A stretch of 64,000 nucleotides of DNA from Hamiltosporidium tvaerminnensis (lineage: Eukaryota > Microsporidia > Dubosqiidae). The translations under genes and the position numbers were made by a program. The DNA lies in NCBI GenBank assembly GCA_022605425.2, contig CM061255.1, positions 372,001 to 436,000 on the forward strand, written 5' to 3'. This document shows positions 1-11,799 of this stretch, one piece after another. The first letter of the stretch is position 1. Every line of letters begins with the position of its first letter. The notes under the pieces were generated by a model, which searched no databases, was not told where the DNA came from, and saw only the letters and a program-made list of their open reading frames with translations.

Positions 1-1299
1 CAAACAGAAATTTATGCTTGATACTGATTTGAGATCCAAAAATTAAAATTTTAGAATTTTATAAATGATGCTTGTCTATCTATTTTAAACATTTGAATTA
101 TTAAATCTACCATTATTTTTTTGAGTAAATTATTATTGGCAAATATGCCTCTATATTTTGCTTTTTCTTTTCTGTGCAGTTATATTCATAATTCAAAACT
201 TAGCAAATATATTATTATAACGCTATAGAAAAATCTCAAATTTTAGTTAATGTTCAATAAATAAAGCCACTAGTATATTGTTTTATTCATCTCATAAAGT
301 TTTTTTGTTAAAATTTTTTATATATCCTTTAAAGTATTTTCGCGCATCGTCGTCTATCTTTTATTTGAACAAAGAGATGCTAGTTAAGAAATTTTTTCTA
401 TAATGTGTACATAAATTATGTTTTACAGCAATGTATGTCCATATATTTATTATTTTTTTTATTTATATGTTATCTAAGATTGACAAATATATTCTTTTTT
501 TTGAATTTATAATTCAAATGATTAAAAGGTTAAGATCCTTGGCCATTTTAATATTCTAAACATGAATACATTAATTCCGTGATTTATATATTTTTATAAA
601 TTTAAATTTTGATGTTATATATGGTATTTTAACAGATTTGGATATTTAATATGTAGTCTATTAGACCGTTATAATTTTCAATCTTTCTAGCATCTAGAAA
701 TTAATGGAAATATATATAATTCGTTAAAGTAAAAAATTATCGTTATTCGAACATTCCTTTAATTTTTTTATGAAAAACAATTTGTGAATATTAAAAAGTT
801 TGCGTTTCTGATAAAATAATATATAAAGGTAGGCAAAATATTACATTACAGTACATGTCTTAGTTTAAAAATATTGAAAACTTTGAAGCATATGAAAAAA
901 ATAATAGATATGATACTAAATTTTTCTCAATTAGAAATCTCGATGCTGTCTTTTAAAATAGTTTTTGCTTATATAAAGGAAGAAATGTATTTAAAAATCA
1001 AATTGGTAATGAGATATCCAAGCATACATAAAGACTCTAATCTTTAAAAAGTGATATTTTAAAACATATCTGGTATGTGTTCTTATAAGTAGAATTAGTG
1101 GAAATTATTTAAATGTCACACAAATAGATTATGTAAAAAAAGCAAATGCGTTTTTGCTTAGATCCTAATTTTGTAAGGTGATAAAATGTTTCTTTCGTTA
1201 TATTTATCCTATTTGAATTTTTTTTGAAATCATTTTTTTGTTTACTTTTTTTTTAGTTTTATTAGTTTTTAATCCTTTATATTTTTTTTGATGTTTGAT
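1..1299. other. AT-rich stretch downstream of rDNA, no gene seen
   Basis: Very AT-rich sequence beyond the 3' end of the LSU rRNA gene. I see no ORF with recognisable features, no tRNA and no tandem array. Base composition changes sharply at about 1295-1310, where the rRNA gene begins. Confidence 0.6.
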
Positions 1300-1599
1300 C
1301 ACTCTTGGCGTTATCCAACGAGAACCACGTGGAGGTGGTGATCATCTCTCGTCATGAGTGCTTGCTAGCCTCATCCACTCGCGATCTTGTGGATTACAGC
1401 TGCAGCACCCAAGCACGTCGTCTTCATGCTAGATAGTACAGTAGGGCCACGTTGAAGCTTAGAGGCCTTCAGCTCTTCCGTGCCAGGACGTTGCTTAGCC
1501 CGTACCTTACCAGATATAGGCACGACAAGAGGTCCTGCAGATTCGTTCCTTTCGTACTAGCATCTGCTCCCTTAGTACCGTAGCAGTAGTGTAAAACTA

Positions 1600-1637
<38 letters not shown>

Positions 1638-1741
1638 TGTTAGTGGGTGAACAATCCAACACTAGGTGCCTTCTGCTGCACCATGATAGGAAGAGCCGAC
1701 ATCGAAGAATCAAAAAGCAGCGTCGCTATGGTCGCTCGGCT

Positions 1742-1773
<32 letters not shown>

Positions 1774-2049
1774 ACGTCACCCATTGCTAGATGCTCTGTA
1801 AGCAATGGGATCGCTAGGCCTGGGTTTCCCCTCGTATTACCGTGTAGTAATACGTCAGGGTGGCTTTTGCCCTTGGACTACACCCTCGGTTTCTCTCCGA
1901 AGTTAGCCACCCTTAGGCCATCTGCGTTGTAGTCTAGCAGATGTACCGCCCCAGTCAAACTCCCCATCTGACAAATACGGGTCGCTTGCACAGCTAGTGG
2001 TCTTTCAGTTGCCCCACCTTGCTACAGCTGCACAAGACCCCGGCGTCAC

Positions 2050-2086
<37 letters not shown>

Positions 2087-2183
2087 GCATAGCCAAGACC
2101 GTTCCCTTGGCTCGTGGGTTCGCAGGTTGTTAGTCGGGACAGTGGGAATCTCGTTGCTCCTTTCGTGCGCGTCACTAATTAGG

Positions 2184-2237
<54 letters not shown>

Positions 2238-3900
2238 CTGCGTATACAGCCCGACCTGTCTTAACAGCTGGGCACTGGGCAGAATTCACTTTGTGTCCAC
2301 GTACTACACCACCACAAAGCTATGTTTTTATTAAACAGTCGGATTCCCCGTAACTAAAAGTTCTAATTCCTTAGAGCTAATCCTTTTCCCGAGGTTACGG
2401 ATCTAATTTGCCGAATTCCCTAACTAACGTTTGTCCTATCGCTTCCGGTATACACCGTACGGAGCCCTGCTGCGGTCGGTACGGTCATCTAGGTCATAAA
2501 GGTATCTTTTCACGGATCCCAGCTAAGACAATTGCATATGCCTGTATTGCTCTGTACAACACGCTACATACAGTACTGCTACAAGGAATGGGTACCTCCT
2601 TGTTGTCGTGCCTAAGACGTAAACACCATATTTACTGTTGCCAAATACCTAGATGGCTCGGGAATATCAACCCGATTCCCTGTCGAGATCTCAGGACCGG
2701 CTAACCTTCTCCTTATTAAATCTTAGAAGAACCCTTCTCCTGAAGCCTTCGCGATTCACACACGAATTGTAACTACTACCACCAAGATCAGCACTAGTGT
2801 ATGCTCCACTTTACCTCACGGTAAACCTTCTGCACATACACCACGCCCATCTACCTATAAGTACTGCATCGGGTCTGGCCTTGTACCGTCCATTTTCGGC
2901 GCACATGAATTCGGTAGGTACGTTGCAACACGTTTCTTACCGGATGCCAACCTCCATGGCCACCGCCCTACTGTCACAATTCATCTACGGCCTTAAGAAA
3001 AACCAGATTAGGCCCCTTATCAGTACGTCAGGTTGATCCCTCTTCGCACGTCCTGCTTACCAGAACGCGCCCACTAGACACATATATAATCGCTATTCTT
3101 TAGTACAAGAATAACACGTACACGTTCGCAGTTCGTCGGTATGTGGAGATTGCTCCCCTTTCATCCCGCCGTTCCTCTACCGCATAATACTAAATAACTT
3201 GTGTCTGCTGTCCTGAGAGACATTTCGATGGGAACCAGCTACCCGGCTGTTCGATTGGTCTTTCGCCCCTACACCCAGCTCAAACCATCGATTTGCGCGT
3301 CAGAACAAGTTTAGGTCCTCCACCATCCTTTCGAATGGCTTCAACCTGGCCAGGTGTAGTTCACAGCCCTTCGGGTCGCATCCGAACAGCTATATCTGCT
3401 TTCGCTACGCTTAAAGGAAACCCCCCTTTAACTTGCTATGCAGATGCACTCCTTGGTCCGTGTTTCAAGACGGGTCCTGTTATCAGGATACTCAATACAA
3501 TTTCACGTCTTTGCACTTTTTAGCTTTTCACCTTTCCATCGCTGTACTATTACGCTATCGGTCTCCGCTCATATTTAGCCTTAGATGGAACCCACCACCT
3601 CTTCAGGCTGCATTACCAAGCAACCCTACTCTGCCCATTACTCGTCACTACGGGGCTATCACCCTCTATGGCTTACCTGTCCCGGTAATTCGTTACGACG
3701 ATCTTAACAATGCCCGGAGGCTTACATTCGGGGCTATTTCTTGTTCGCTCGCCGCTACTACAGAAATCCTAGTTAGTTTTTGTTCCTCCCCTTAATAATA
3801 TGCTTAAGTCCAGGGGGTAGTCAGGCATTTACAAATGCCGTTCGGCCTTAGTTCTCGGAAACTATTCCGGCCTTCCTCGGATACGGAGCCAAGTGATCCC
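1300..3900 (-). rRNA. Large-subunit (LSU) rRNA, with fused 5.8S-like 5' end
   Basis: LSU rRNA of the cytoplasmic ribosome, read on the minus strand, about 2.6 kb, which is short for a eukaryote and normal for microsporidia. The 5' end reads GGATCACTTGGCTC (3900 downwards), like the start of 5.8S. About 88 nt later comes the conserved LSU 5' core GACTTAAGCATATTATTAAG (3809-3790). No second spacer separates them, so 5.8S is part of LSU as in other microsporidia. The sarcin-ricin loop reads AGTACGAAAGGAAC (1558-1545). The 3' boundary at about 1300 is set from the composition change and is approximate. The small ORFs read on the plus strand across this gene are spurious. The gene follows the SSU in one transcription unit. 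Confidence 0.93.
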
Positions 3901-3945
3901 TTGTATGAGTTTAAAATGAAAAAACTACACATTAAAAGTACTATC
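3901..3945 (-). other. Internal transcribed spacer between SSU and LSU rRNA
   Basis: About 45 bp of AT-rich sequence between the SSU 3' end and the 5.8S-like start of LSU. It is the only spacer in the unit, as expected for microsporidia, which lack ITS2. Boundaries are good to a few bases. Confidence 0.75.
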
Positions 3946-5250
3946 ACTGATCCTGCTGCAGGTTCTCCTACAGCAACCTTGTTACGACTTGTATCCAATC
4001 TAATCCTACGTCCTCAGAAGGAAAACCCTCTTCGAACATAGCACCATCTTAGATAACGACGGGCGGTGTGTACAAAGAACAGGGACGCAGTCGTCGCCCG
4101 TTAGTGACACGCGACTACTAGGAATTCCTGGTTCATGCGTCCATTACAGAACGCAATCCCAACCGAGTTATCCTTTATCTTTACAATATACCTCTAGAAA
4201 TAACATTGTAGTGCGCGTGCAGCCCAGAACATCTAAGGGCATCACAGACCTGTTATAGCCCCCTCCTTCCTGAAACTTATAGTCCCCAGTCGCCGTAGCT
4301 GAGGGTCTCACACATTACAGCAATAAACCTAAAAGTCACCTCACATGTTGTGAACGGCCATGCACCACTTAGTCGTACTCATCAAAGATTCGTCATACAA
4401 CTGGCCCTGGTAAGTTGTCCCGCGTTGAGTCAAATTAAGCCGCACACTCCACTCCTGGTGGTGTCCTTCCGTCAATTTCTTCAAGTTTCAATCTTGCGAT
4501 CGTACTATCCCCATAGCCCATATACTTGATTTCTCGTGGGTACCACTACGTAACACCCAGTTGGCATAGTTTACGGCCGGAACTACAGGGGTCTCTAATC
4601 ACCTTTGCTCCTCCGGCTTACGTCCTTGATCACCGGAAACGTACTGGACGACAGCTTTCGCTTCGGTTTGTCCTACGTAGGTCGTCAACTTTCACCTCTC
4701 GCTACGCAATACAGTCGCCCTCTTCCGCTCCTACATGCTAACCTAGAATGCCAATACACTCCATGAAGAAAGTGTCTTCTAGCATCCCTGTCAACACTGA
4801 CTACGGACCTTTTAAATGCAGCAATGCACTATGACACTCCTGGAGCTGGAATTACCGCGGCTGCTGGCACCAGACTTGCCCTCCAGTCAATCACCGGTAT
4901 TCTACCCCGGTTACAAAATATACGTCTCATAACTGCCTCTCTCCAATTGGGCAAGTTTCGCGCCTGCTGCTGTCCTTAGACCTGGTAGCCGTTTCTCAGG
5001 CTCCCTCTCCGGAATCAAACCCTGATCCCCCGTACCCGTTAAAGCCATCGTACGCCCTTACCGTACGATAAAACTGATGGGTCGGCGTCTTACTCGTGTT
5101 ATTAGCCACAGTTTCCCGCGGTTATCCTTCCTACACGATTAAATAATCACCGTTCTACTGAGCCGTTCGCAGTTCCACTTTCGCTTCACCAGACTTGCAT
5201 GGCTTAATCCCAGAGACAAGCATCCTCGTCAGGCAGAATCAACCTGTTGC
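3946..5250 (-). rRNA. Small-subunit (SSU) rRNA
   Basis: SSU rRNA on the minus strand, about 1.3 kb. The 5' end reads CAGGTTGATTCTGCCTGACG (5247 downwards), the standard microsporidian SSU start. The 530 loop GTGCCAGCAGCCGCGG is at 4870-4855. The 3' end has AAGTCGTAACAAGGTTGC (3990-3973), followed by CCTGCAGCAGGATCAGT. The short length with these universal blocks retained is typical of Microsporidia, which lack several eukaryotic expansion segments. It lies upstream of the LSU gene with a spacer of about 45 bp. Confidence 0.97.
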
Positions 5251-5252
5251 AC

Positions 5253-5640
5253 AAATATACCATTACACGTCACATCCAAATCACACACAATTGACTCGTT
5301 GAGTCCATAACTTAATCCCGATGAATAAAGCAGCACAAGAAACCAAAGTAACAACGGAAAACCTCCAAAATCTGCATCAGAGCAGTAACCATATGTAACA
5401 CCAATTTGTTACTTGAACATGTCAAAGTAACTAGAACACCATATCGATTTGATCATTGATCTAAATCACGTGAATTAACAACTAAGTTAATGATTCGAAA
5501 GTACGTTTGTAGATCAATTTGATTAGATCAACTTGATTTCTACGGTTACATGCAATTGTAATTTCTGGTTGATTTGTCTCATTCTTAGTGTTTTCTATTG
5601 ACATTTTAATTCTCATATGATTTGGGGTAAACAGTTCTAT
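5253..5640 (-). promoter_or_regulatory. Putative rDNA upstream region (5' spacer/promoter)
   Basis: The roughly 390 bp immediately upstream of the SSU 5' end are visibly GC-richer than the sequence beyond 5640 and have many short inverted motifs (for example GATCAA/TTGATC around 5513-5535). By position this should hold the RNA polymerase I start and any external transcribed spacer. No consensus is known to me for this group, so the assignment rests on position and composition only. Confidence 0.35.
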
Positions 5641-7966
5641 AAATAACATCCTTTATATACGAAAAAAATAATTTTCACAGTAATTTTAACACCAAATCAA
5701 TTTTTTTAAAAATATTTAGAGAATATAACACCAATAAAAAATAAAATCAATCAATCAACTTATTTCTAATATAAAGAATTCTAAATATGTTAAATTATTT
5801 CAAATTTCTTTTCTTACCCATTCTCTACTAACGAATCATATATCTAAAAAAGAAAAAATACTAAACATCAAATTTTTCTTTGTGTATATAAATATCACAT
5901 TCGTTAATATTTAACTCCAAGAAGATGTTCTATTTAAAAAAATTGTTTTTCTATTTCCAGGTTTTTCCTTCGAACATACAACGGTTAAGAATTTTTTTAT
6001 AAATTAAAAAAGTATTTTATCATGTCAAAAATATCAAAAGATCTTTTTTTAATCAAATTTATTTAGAATGATATTGATATATCATAAATATTAAAAAAAT
6101 GTTTTTTTCTAAACAATATAATGATCTTGTTCAAATTTCGGCATTTGCATTGATTTTAGTCGCTTAAATAATTAAGATCTATATTGCTATATTAATACAG
6201 TTTCTAACATCTTCCTAGGGTCTATTCTAGAAACCTTTAAACACTGTTTCTACAAATAATTTTAAGAAATTCATTAAAATTGCTATTGTTTTTACATCAT
6301 AAAAAATAAACTACCTTAAAATTTTCAATATTGAAGAAATCTTTTTTGTAAAATATCTTTTAAACATTTAATTGGTACTTTTACTCTCGTTACGTTAGCT
6401 TTCAAACAAACTTTTACTTCTTATACAATTCATTTTTCTAATATTAAAACAAATGCGTTTTTTTTATTGCTTTGAATATATATATTTATATTTTATGGTT
6501 TTGGAAAATACGAAAACCAAATGATACATTATAGGCGAATATGTTGATTTTATTTCTGTTTATCTCTAATATTTTTTCTTCTGTGACTAACTTTTTCTAT
6601 TCTTTTGAATTTATTATCGAAGGTCACCTTTACATTTTCGGAAAGGCTTCTAGTTAGATTTGAAATTTTTAATTTGTTTTTTTATTATCAGATTATTTCT
6701 ATTTTGATCTTTTCAAAGCATATAACTCTAAATTTTTATAATAAATTGTTCGAAAGAATATTATATATTTGGTTTCGATTTGTTTAAAATTATTAAATTT
6801 TTTACTTTCTTTGGTGCATGCAAATCGATATTTATACTGCCGTTTCAATCTTTTTGTTTATACTAGATATTATTGTTAATTGATTAGAATATAAAACCTA
6901 ACTCTATAAAGAACTATCTTTACATAGATTTTTTTAGATAAAAGATTGTAATAAGTATGTCATACAAGAGTATAATATAAAATCGGTGTGATCACGTTGA
7001 CTAAATACACCAATGCTTTTATATCAATTTAAAAAATGCAATTGCTTAATACTATTAATTCAAAGATTCAAAAAAATAAATTTATTTTAGGTTGTTTATA
7101 GAGTAACCATTGCTATGAACATTAGTGAAATTTATTTGTGTAAATTTTTTATAAGTTAAGTGTAAAAGCAACGCATTTTTAATTTACTGCTATGTTTTTA
7201 TATTATGTTTTCACGCCTAATACAGAATCAGCAATCTTCTAAATTTACAACAAATAATCAATTACAATTTTCTTTATTTAATAAATTCTGGTTAAAATTT
7301 TTGTAGATGTTTATAAATTTCCTTCTACCTCTTTAACAACCATTATTTCTTCTTCTAATCGATTACAATCACAATTTTGGCAAATATTACTTTATTTCTA
7401 AACTAGAAATATTCTAAACTAGGCTGATTGTTATAGTTTTTTCAAATGAAGATAATACAAGCTCATGATGTTTATGATAGATTAAATTTGATATAATTTT
7501 TTTGTAAAGGTTATACATTAGGATTGCCACAAAAATTTAATCACTATTTTTTTAGAATTAATTTACACAAATAAAACAGATTTGAATCAGTTCCAATGAT
7601 GTAAAAATTAAAGGTAGAACTTTATTAGAAGTGCGAAGGAAAATATCATTACGATAATCAGCAAAGTAAAAAAATATAGCATTTAGCAAGTATATGCAAA
7701 ATTGCTTAAAGATGAATAAATATGACTGCATAAGGCAGTTGTTAGAAGTCTATACTTATTATTCTGGAATGTAAAGAAGTTCCGGTCTTAAAAAATAAAT
7801 TGGGAATCACTCGGTTCGAGAATTTCTCGATACATAAGTGTGTGGATTAAAATTGGATATCAAGAAACAAGTTTATGTTAACCTGTAGAACAATGAATCT
7901 TATAAATTTATTTTAGATCGAGCAAAAATAAAATTTCACTTTTTAAAGTAAAAGAATTATGAAAAA
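5641..7966. other. AT-rich intergenic region, no gene seen
   Basis: Long AT-rich stretch. The one moderately long ORF (6605-6787) is Phe/Ile/Leu-rich, has no CCC motif and looks like chance. Confidence 0.5.
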
Positions 7967-8152
7967 TTTGTACTTTAAATAGTTCGAACTAAAATAATAT
8001 AAACATTTGTACTTTAAATAGTTCGAACTAAAAATAATATAAACATTTGTACTTTAAATAGTTCGAACTAAAAATAATATAAACATTTGTACTTTAAATA
8101 GTTCGAACTAAAATAATATAAACATTTGTACTTTAAATAGTTCGAACTAAAA
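7967..8152. repeat. 39-40 bp tandem array, five copies, each with a 10-bp palindrome
   Basis: Five near-identical units with the perfect palindrome AGTTCGAACT at 7981, 8020, 8060, 8100 and 8139, giving spacings of 39, 40, 40 and 39 bp. Each unit also has GTACTTTAAAT before the palindrome and an A-rich linker after it. The last copy diverges after its palindrome. The layout is iteron-like, but no function can be assigned from sequence. Confidence 0.9.
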
Positions 8153-10400
8153 ATAAACTAAAGAAGTAAGGAGTATTTTGATCAAATAAATCTTATTTAT
8201 AGGTTTGGAGTTCGATAATTTCTTATCCGAAAATTTGCGACAGCCTGAGCAAAATATTATTAGATAAATCTTAAAGCTTAATTACCCATAAATATAATAC
8301 ATAAAAATAATCACTATATTATTTAAAGAACGTCGAAATAATTTATTTTGATCGATACGTATGTCTTATATTAGTTTAAATTATTAAAGTGCTAAGATGA
8401 AACATAAATGAAGCTTATGCATGTACTTTAAAGACATTAAAAACCAATATTTCATTCCTGAGAACCAAGAAACAAAGAAGATTTTGGGAAATAGGTAAAA
8501 TAGCCTAACGTTGGTTTTAACTGCAGTGACCATTCGAAAAAATCCTTTCAAAAAACATAGAAGGTGAGTCGGGTTTAGAAGACAAAAATAATGTGTAAAA
8601 GTATTAAAAGAAAAAATTTAAATTTTAGATAGATACTTTTGAAAAAAAATTTTAGTTAATTAAAGTTTTTAAATCTATCAAGTTCAAATATTTTCTACAG
8701 TGGTATTAAAATTTTCATTTACGTATATTTTAATCAATACTTCAGAGTTTGCAGTCAATGGAATGGAAATGTCTAATATCATCAAGAATGTTAATAAATA
8801 AAGATTGTATTTATTTTAAACAGTAAACATACATATATATTGTATGAGCCTTGGAAGATTGAAGTCTTTAAGTTCTAACAAAATTAAAAAAACTTGCGAG
8901 ATATTCTTTTTAGGAATAAAAATATCCATTAATGAATTATTTATTACTAAAAGTTGGCGGATGGCAAATAAATACAATTTTAGATGGCTTTATTTTTTAA
9001 ACAATATATTCAAACTTTCATTGAACACGAATGATATCGTATCACTTATATTTTTATAATTTTCCGGAGTTCTAAAGATCTAATGTGTAAATATAACAAG
9101 AATAAGAACCTATACATTATCTTATAAAATGGTTAAACTAATGGTTAAGAAAAATTTCTTATGATATTAATTACTTTTTGAATAAATAAATTGGAATTTA
9201 TTTATAAAACATATATTTTACGATCTAATTAAAGATCTTCTGAATTGCAAGAAAATATCGTGCGTAAAATAATTGAAAATAAAATTTCATTTTGAGATAC
9301 TTTGCTGTAGAATATACTAGATTTAATTTTTGAGGGTTTTAAAATGTATTTTAGCCTCCATCATATTACGGTAAAGATATAGAGTTAATGTAACTACAAG
9401 ACAATCAAATGTCTGATAAAAAAATTATTCCATTTTGAAATAGGATTAGTAACAAAAATTATTTTATTTAAGCGTTTAAAACATATTTGTCTATTTAATT
9501 CAAAACAGTTGTAATCAAATATATCTCTAATGTTTTTATATAAAACTATTATAATCAATTAAAGTAGGGTAATCTAAATTTCTAACTAGAGTTCTTCTGG
9601 TTTCTTTAGCAATTATATAAGTTAAAATATTTATTCAAAGTATTAAATAAGAATCAACTGCGGTGCAAGCAATGGTTTTGAATTTACATAGATGATGTTA
9701 CACATATAAAATCATAATAGTATTCAACTAATATTCATATGAAGTTTCAGTTATGTTATTCTTAGTGCGAACGTGGCATATTTTTTACTAAAAAACGCAG
9801 CACTTTAGGATCTTGAAGAACTAAGTTTTGTTTAAATTTATTCTTCGTTTTTCCCTACTGCGCGTTGTATTTCCCCTTTGCCACACAATGAGTTATTAGA
9901 TACTTTACCATATTATTTAGACATCTTTTTCGATGTTAACCTCGTCTTCTCTTACTTTCAGATACATATCTGGTAATTTTACTAAATATATTCCTTTTGA
10001 AATTATTTTTCACGGGTCTAGATTATTAATTCTCCGCTGTTTTTTTCACGGTGACCGAACTGGCATACTTTTACAAAAACTAAAAAAATATAATTTATTT
10101 TTTTTAATTTATTCAATATGAATAGCATAACTAACAAAAAAAGAGGTCATCTATAAAACATATGGTATTGAATATCTTATCGAAATACACTGAAGACTTG
10201 TATATAAGATCAAAATAAGAGACTTAAGGGGTGAATTCACATATAATAAAATGAAAATACGCTATTGTTATTTATAAGTATAAAAAAAAATTATGATTCT
10301 TTGAATAAAGATCGTTTTCTTTAACTTAATCCCTAAGAATTTATTTACAGAATGTAAAAACAGAAATATTTCTGTAAAAAATATGTTTTTTTATTAAAAA
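8153..10400. other. AT-rich intergenic region, no supported gene
   Basis: Small ORFs at 8844-9059 and 9933-10121 have no start signal, no recognisable domain and ordinary AT composition; I regard them as chance. No RNA gene or repeat was recognised. Confidence 0.45.
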
Positions 10401-11118
10401 CTTAGGAGAAGGATAATAACCATAAAAAAACTTTCTGCTTGGCAAAAAACAGATGATTTAATATATGAAATGATTGTTTGGGTTTTTGGTGGTAATAAAG
10501 CCACACTAAATTTTTGGTTGGTTCATCAGAGTTATTAAGAGAAAGAGGAAATCTAATAATCTTGAACCCTTTTTTACAAATTTATTTTGCAGTTTTTTAT
10601 GTAACTAAGTTAGAACTCAAGCTTATGCTTGTATGTAATTTCATCGAAAAGCAAGAGATACTAGACTTATCCGGATTAGAATACTTAAGGTCTGGGAGGT
10701 ATAAAATTAAAATTATTTGATGCCAAGAGTTAAGTAGCGATAATATCTGTTGGTATGACATTACACTTTCTAGGTGGTCAGATGTAAGTCTCTGAAATAT
10801 ATCTTAGCTAGAAATTTTTTGGGTTCGGAAATTGTAAGAAGATGAAATTCTGCATAGTCTTGGGAAGCTCAGGGTTGATTTCAACCTAGGTAACACTCCA
10901 TGAAACGAACATGAACGAACTGTGGAACTGCCTCGCATATTAATTAGGTTCTACACATCTTTTAGATGAAAAGGTTTGAGATATAAGTATCGTAGGATGT
11001 ACCGACAGTGTGATATTTTAGCAGTTATTTATCTAAATTTAGAACTGCGTAAATGCCATGAAAACAATCTAACATTTGTCACTGTTTTTTAAAAATATCT
11101 GCTATTTTTGAATAAAAG
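10401..11118 (+). mobile_element. Family A retroposon, old full-length copy
   Basis: Diverged copy of the roughly 720-bp dispersed family. It keeps the 5' block (ACTTTCTGCTTGGCAA), the middle block (ATATATCTTAGCTAGAA) and the 3' block (AGAACTGCGT... to TTTTGAATAAA). It is flanked by the 11-bp direct repeat TTTATTAAAAA (10390-10400 and 11119-11129), a candidate target-site duplication, although such an AT-rich repeat is weak evidence alone. The small ORF inside it (10514-10720) is not conserved between copies. Confidence 0.75.
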
Positions 11119-11799
11119 TTTATTAAAAAATTAGTCTGTTAATATTAAATTACTTTTAAATTGTTCAAGTAATATCATGGCAGTATGATGTTTAAGTTTT
11201 AAAAAAAGGATTACATCACTTGGAATTTAAAATTTTCTAATCCTACACATTTAATGATTTAACAATACTTTCTAAAAACTTGATTCAATTAATATAATTG
11301 TAAGAAACCCGTTCGAAATCGAATGACCTAATATAGTTAGTTTAAAAAATAAACGAGGGTACTGCTTTAAAAGATTAGAAAAATACAATATAATTTCAAA
11401 TCAACTTCGTAATTTAAATCTTTAAAACAGCGTAAAATTGTTTAGATTGGATATAAAATTGTATATTTGTGCTATTTATTGTCTACCATTAAAAATTTCT
11501 GATTATAGTTTATAGATTTTCATGATTTTGTTTTTTGTATTCTAATATCTATAAAAAGTTATTCAGTGATTTGAAGCAAAAATTGTATCTTTGCTGCTAT
11601 ACTATAAATTTAAGAGCAGATTTATGAAATCCTATTAATCTTAAAAACGTAAACTTCAAATATAAAGAGGTTTATATGTGGTACATTCTTAAGATTTTAT
11701 ACATTTTTTATTAAACAATTATCGGTTTTACTCCAAACTTTGAGGTTACATTATTCGAATTTTATATTAAAATAAAATAATTATTGAACTTTTCACCCC
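11119..11799. other. AT-rich upstream region of TrpRS
   Basis: About 680 bp without an ORF of note. The last bases carry the CCCC motif before the TrpRS start. Nothing else recognised. Confidence 0.5.
11796..11799 (+). promoter_or_regulatory. CCCC start-proximal motif of TrpRS
   Basis: CCCC directly abuts the ATG at 11800 in an otherwise AT-rich region. CCC-like runs just upstream of start codons are an established microsporidian expression signal, and this one fixes the start choice. Confidence 0.7.

Noticed and set aside
2408-4741. Plus-strand ORFs of 60-120 codons across 2408-4741
   Set aside because: They lie on the opposite strand of the LSU and SSU rRNA genes and have no protein-like signature.
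7967-8152. CRISPR-like array
   Set aside because: No unique spacers: the whole 39-40 bp unit repeats, and the organism is a eukaryote.
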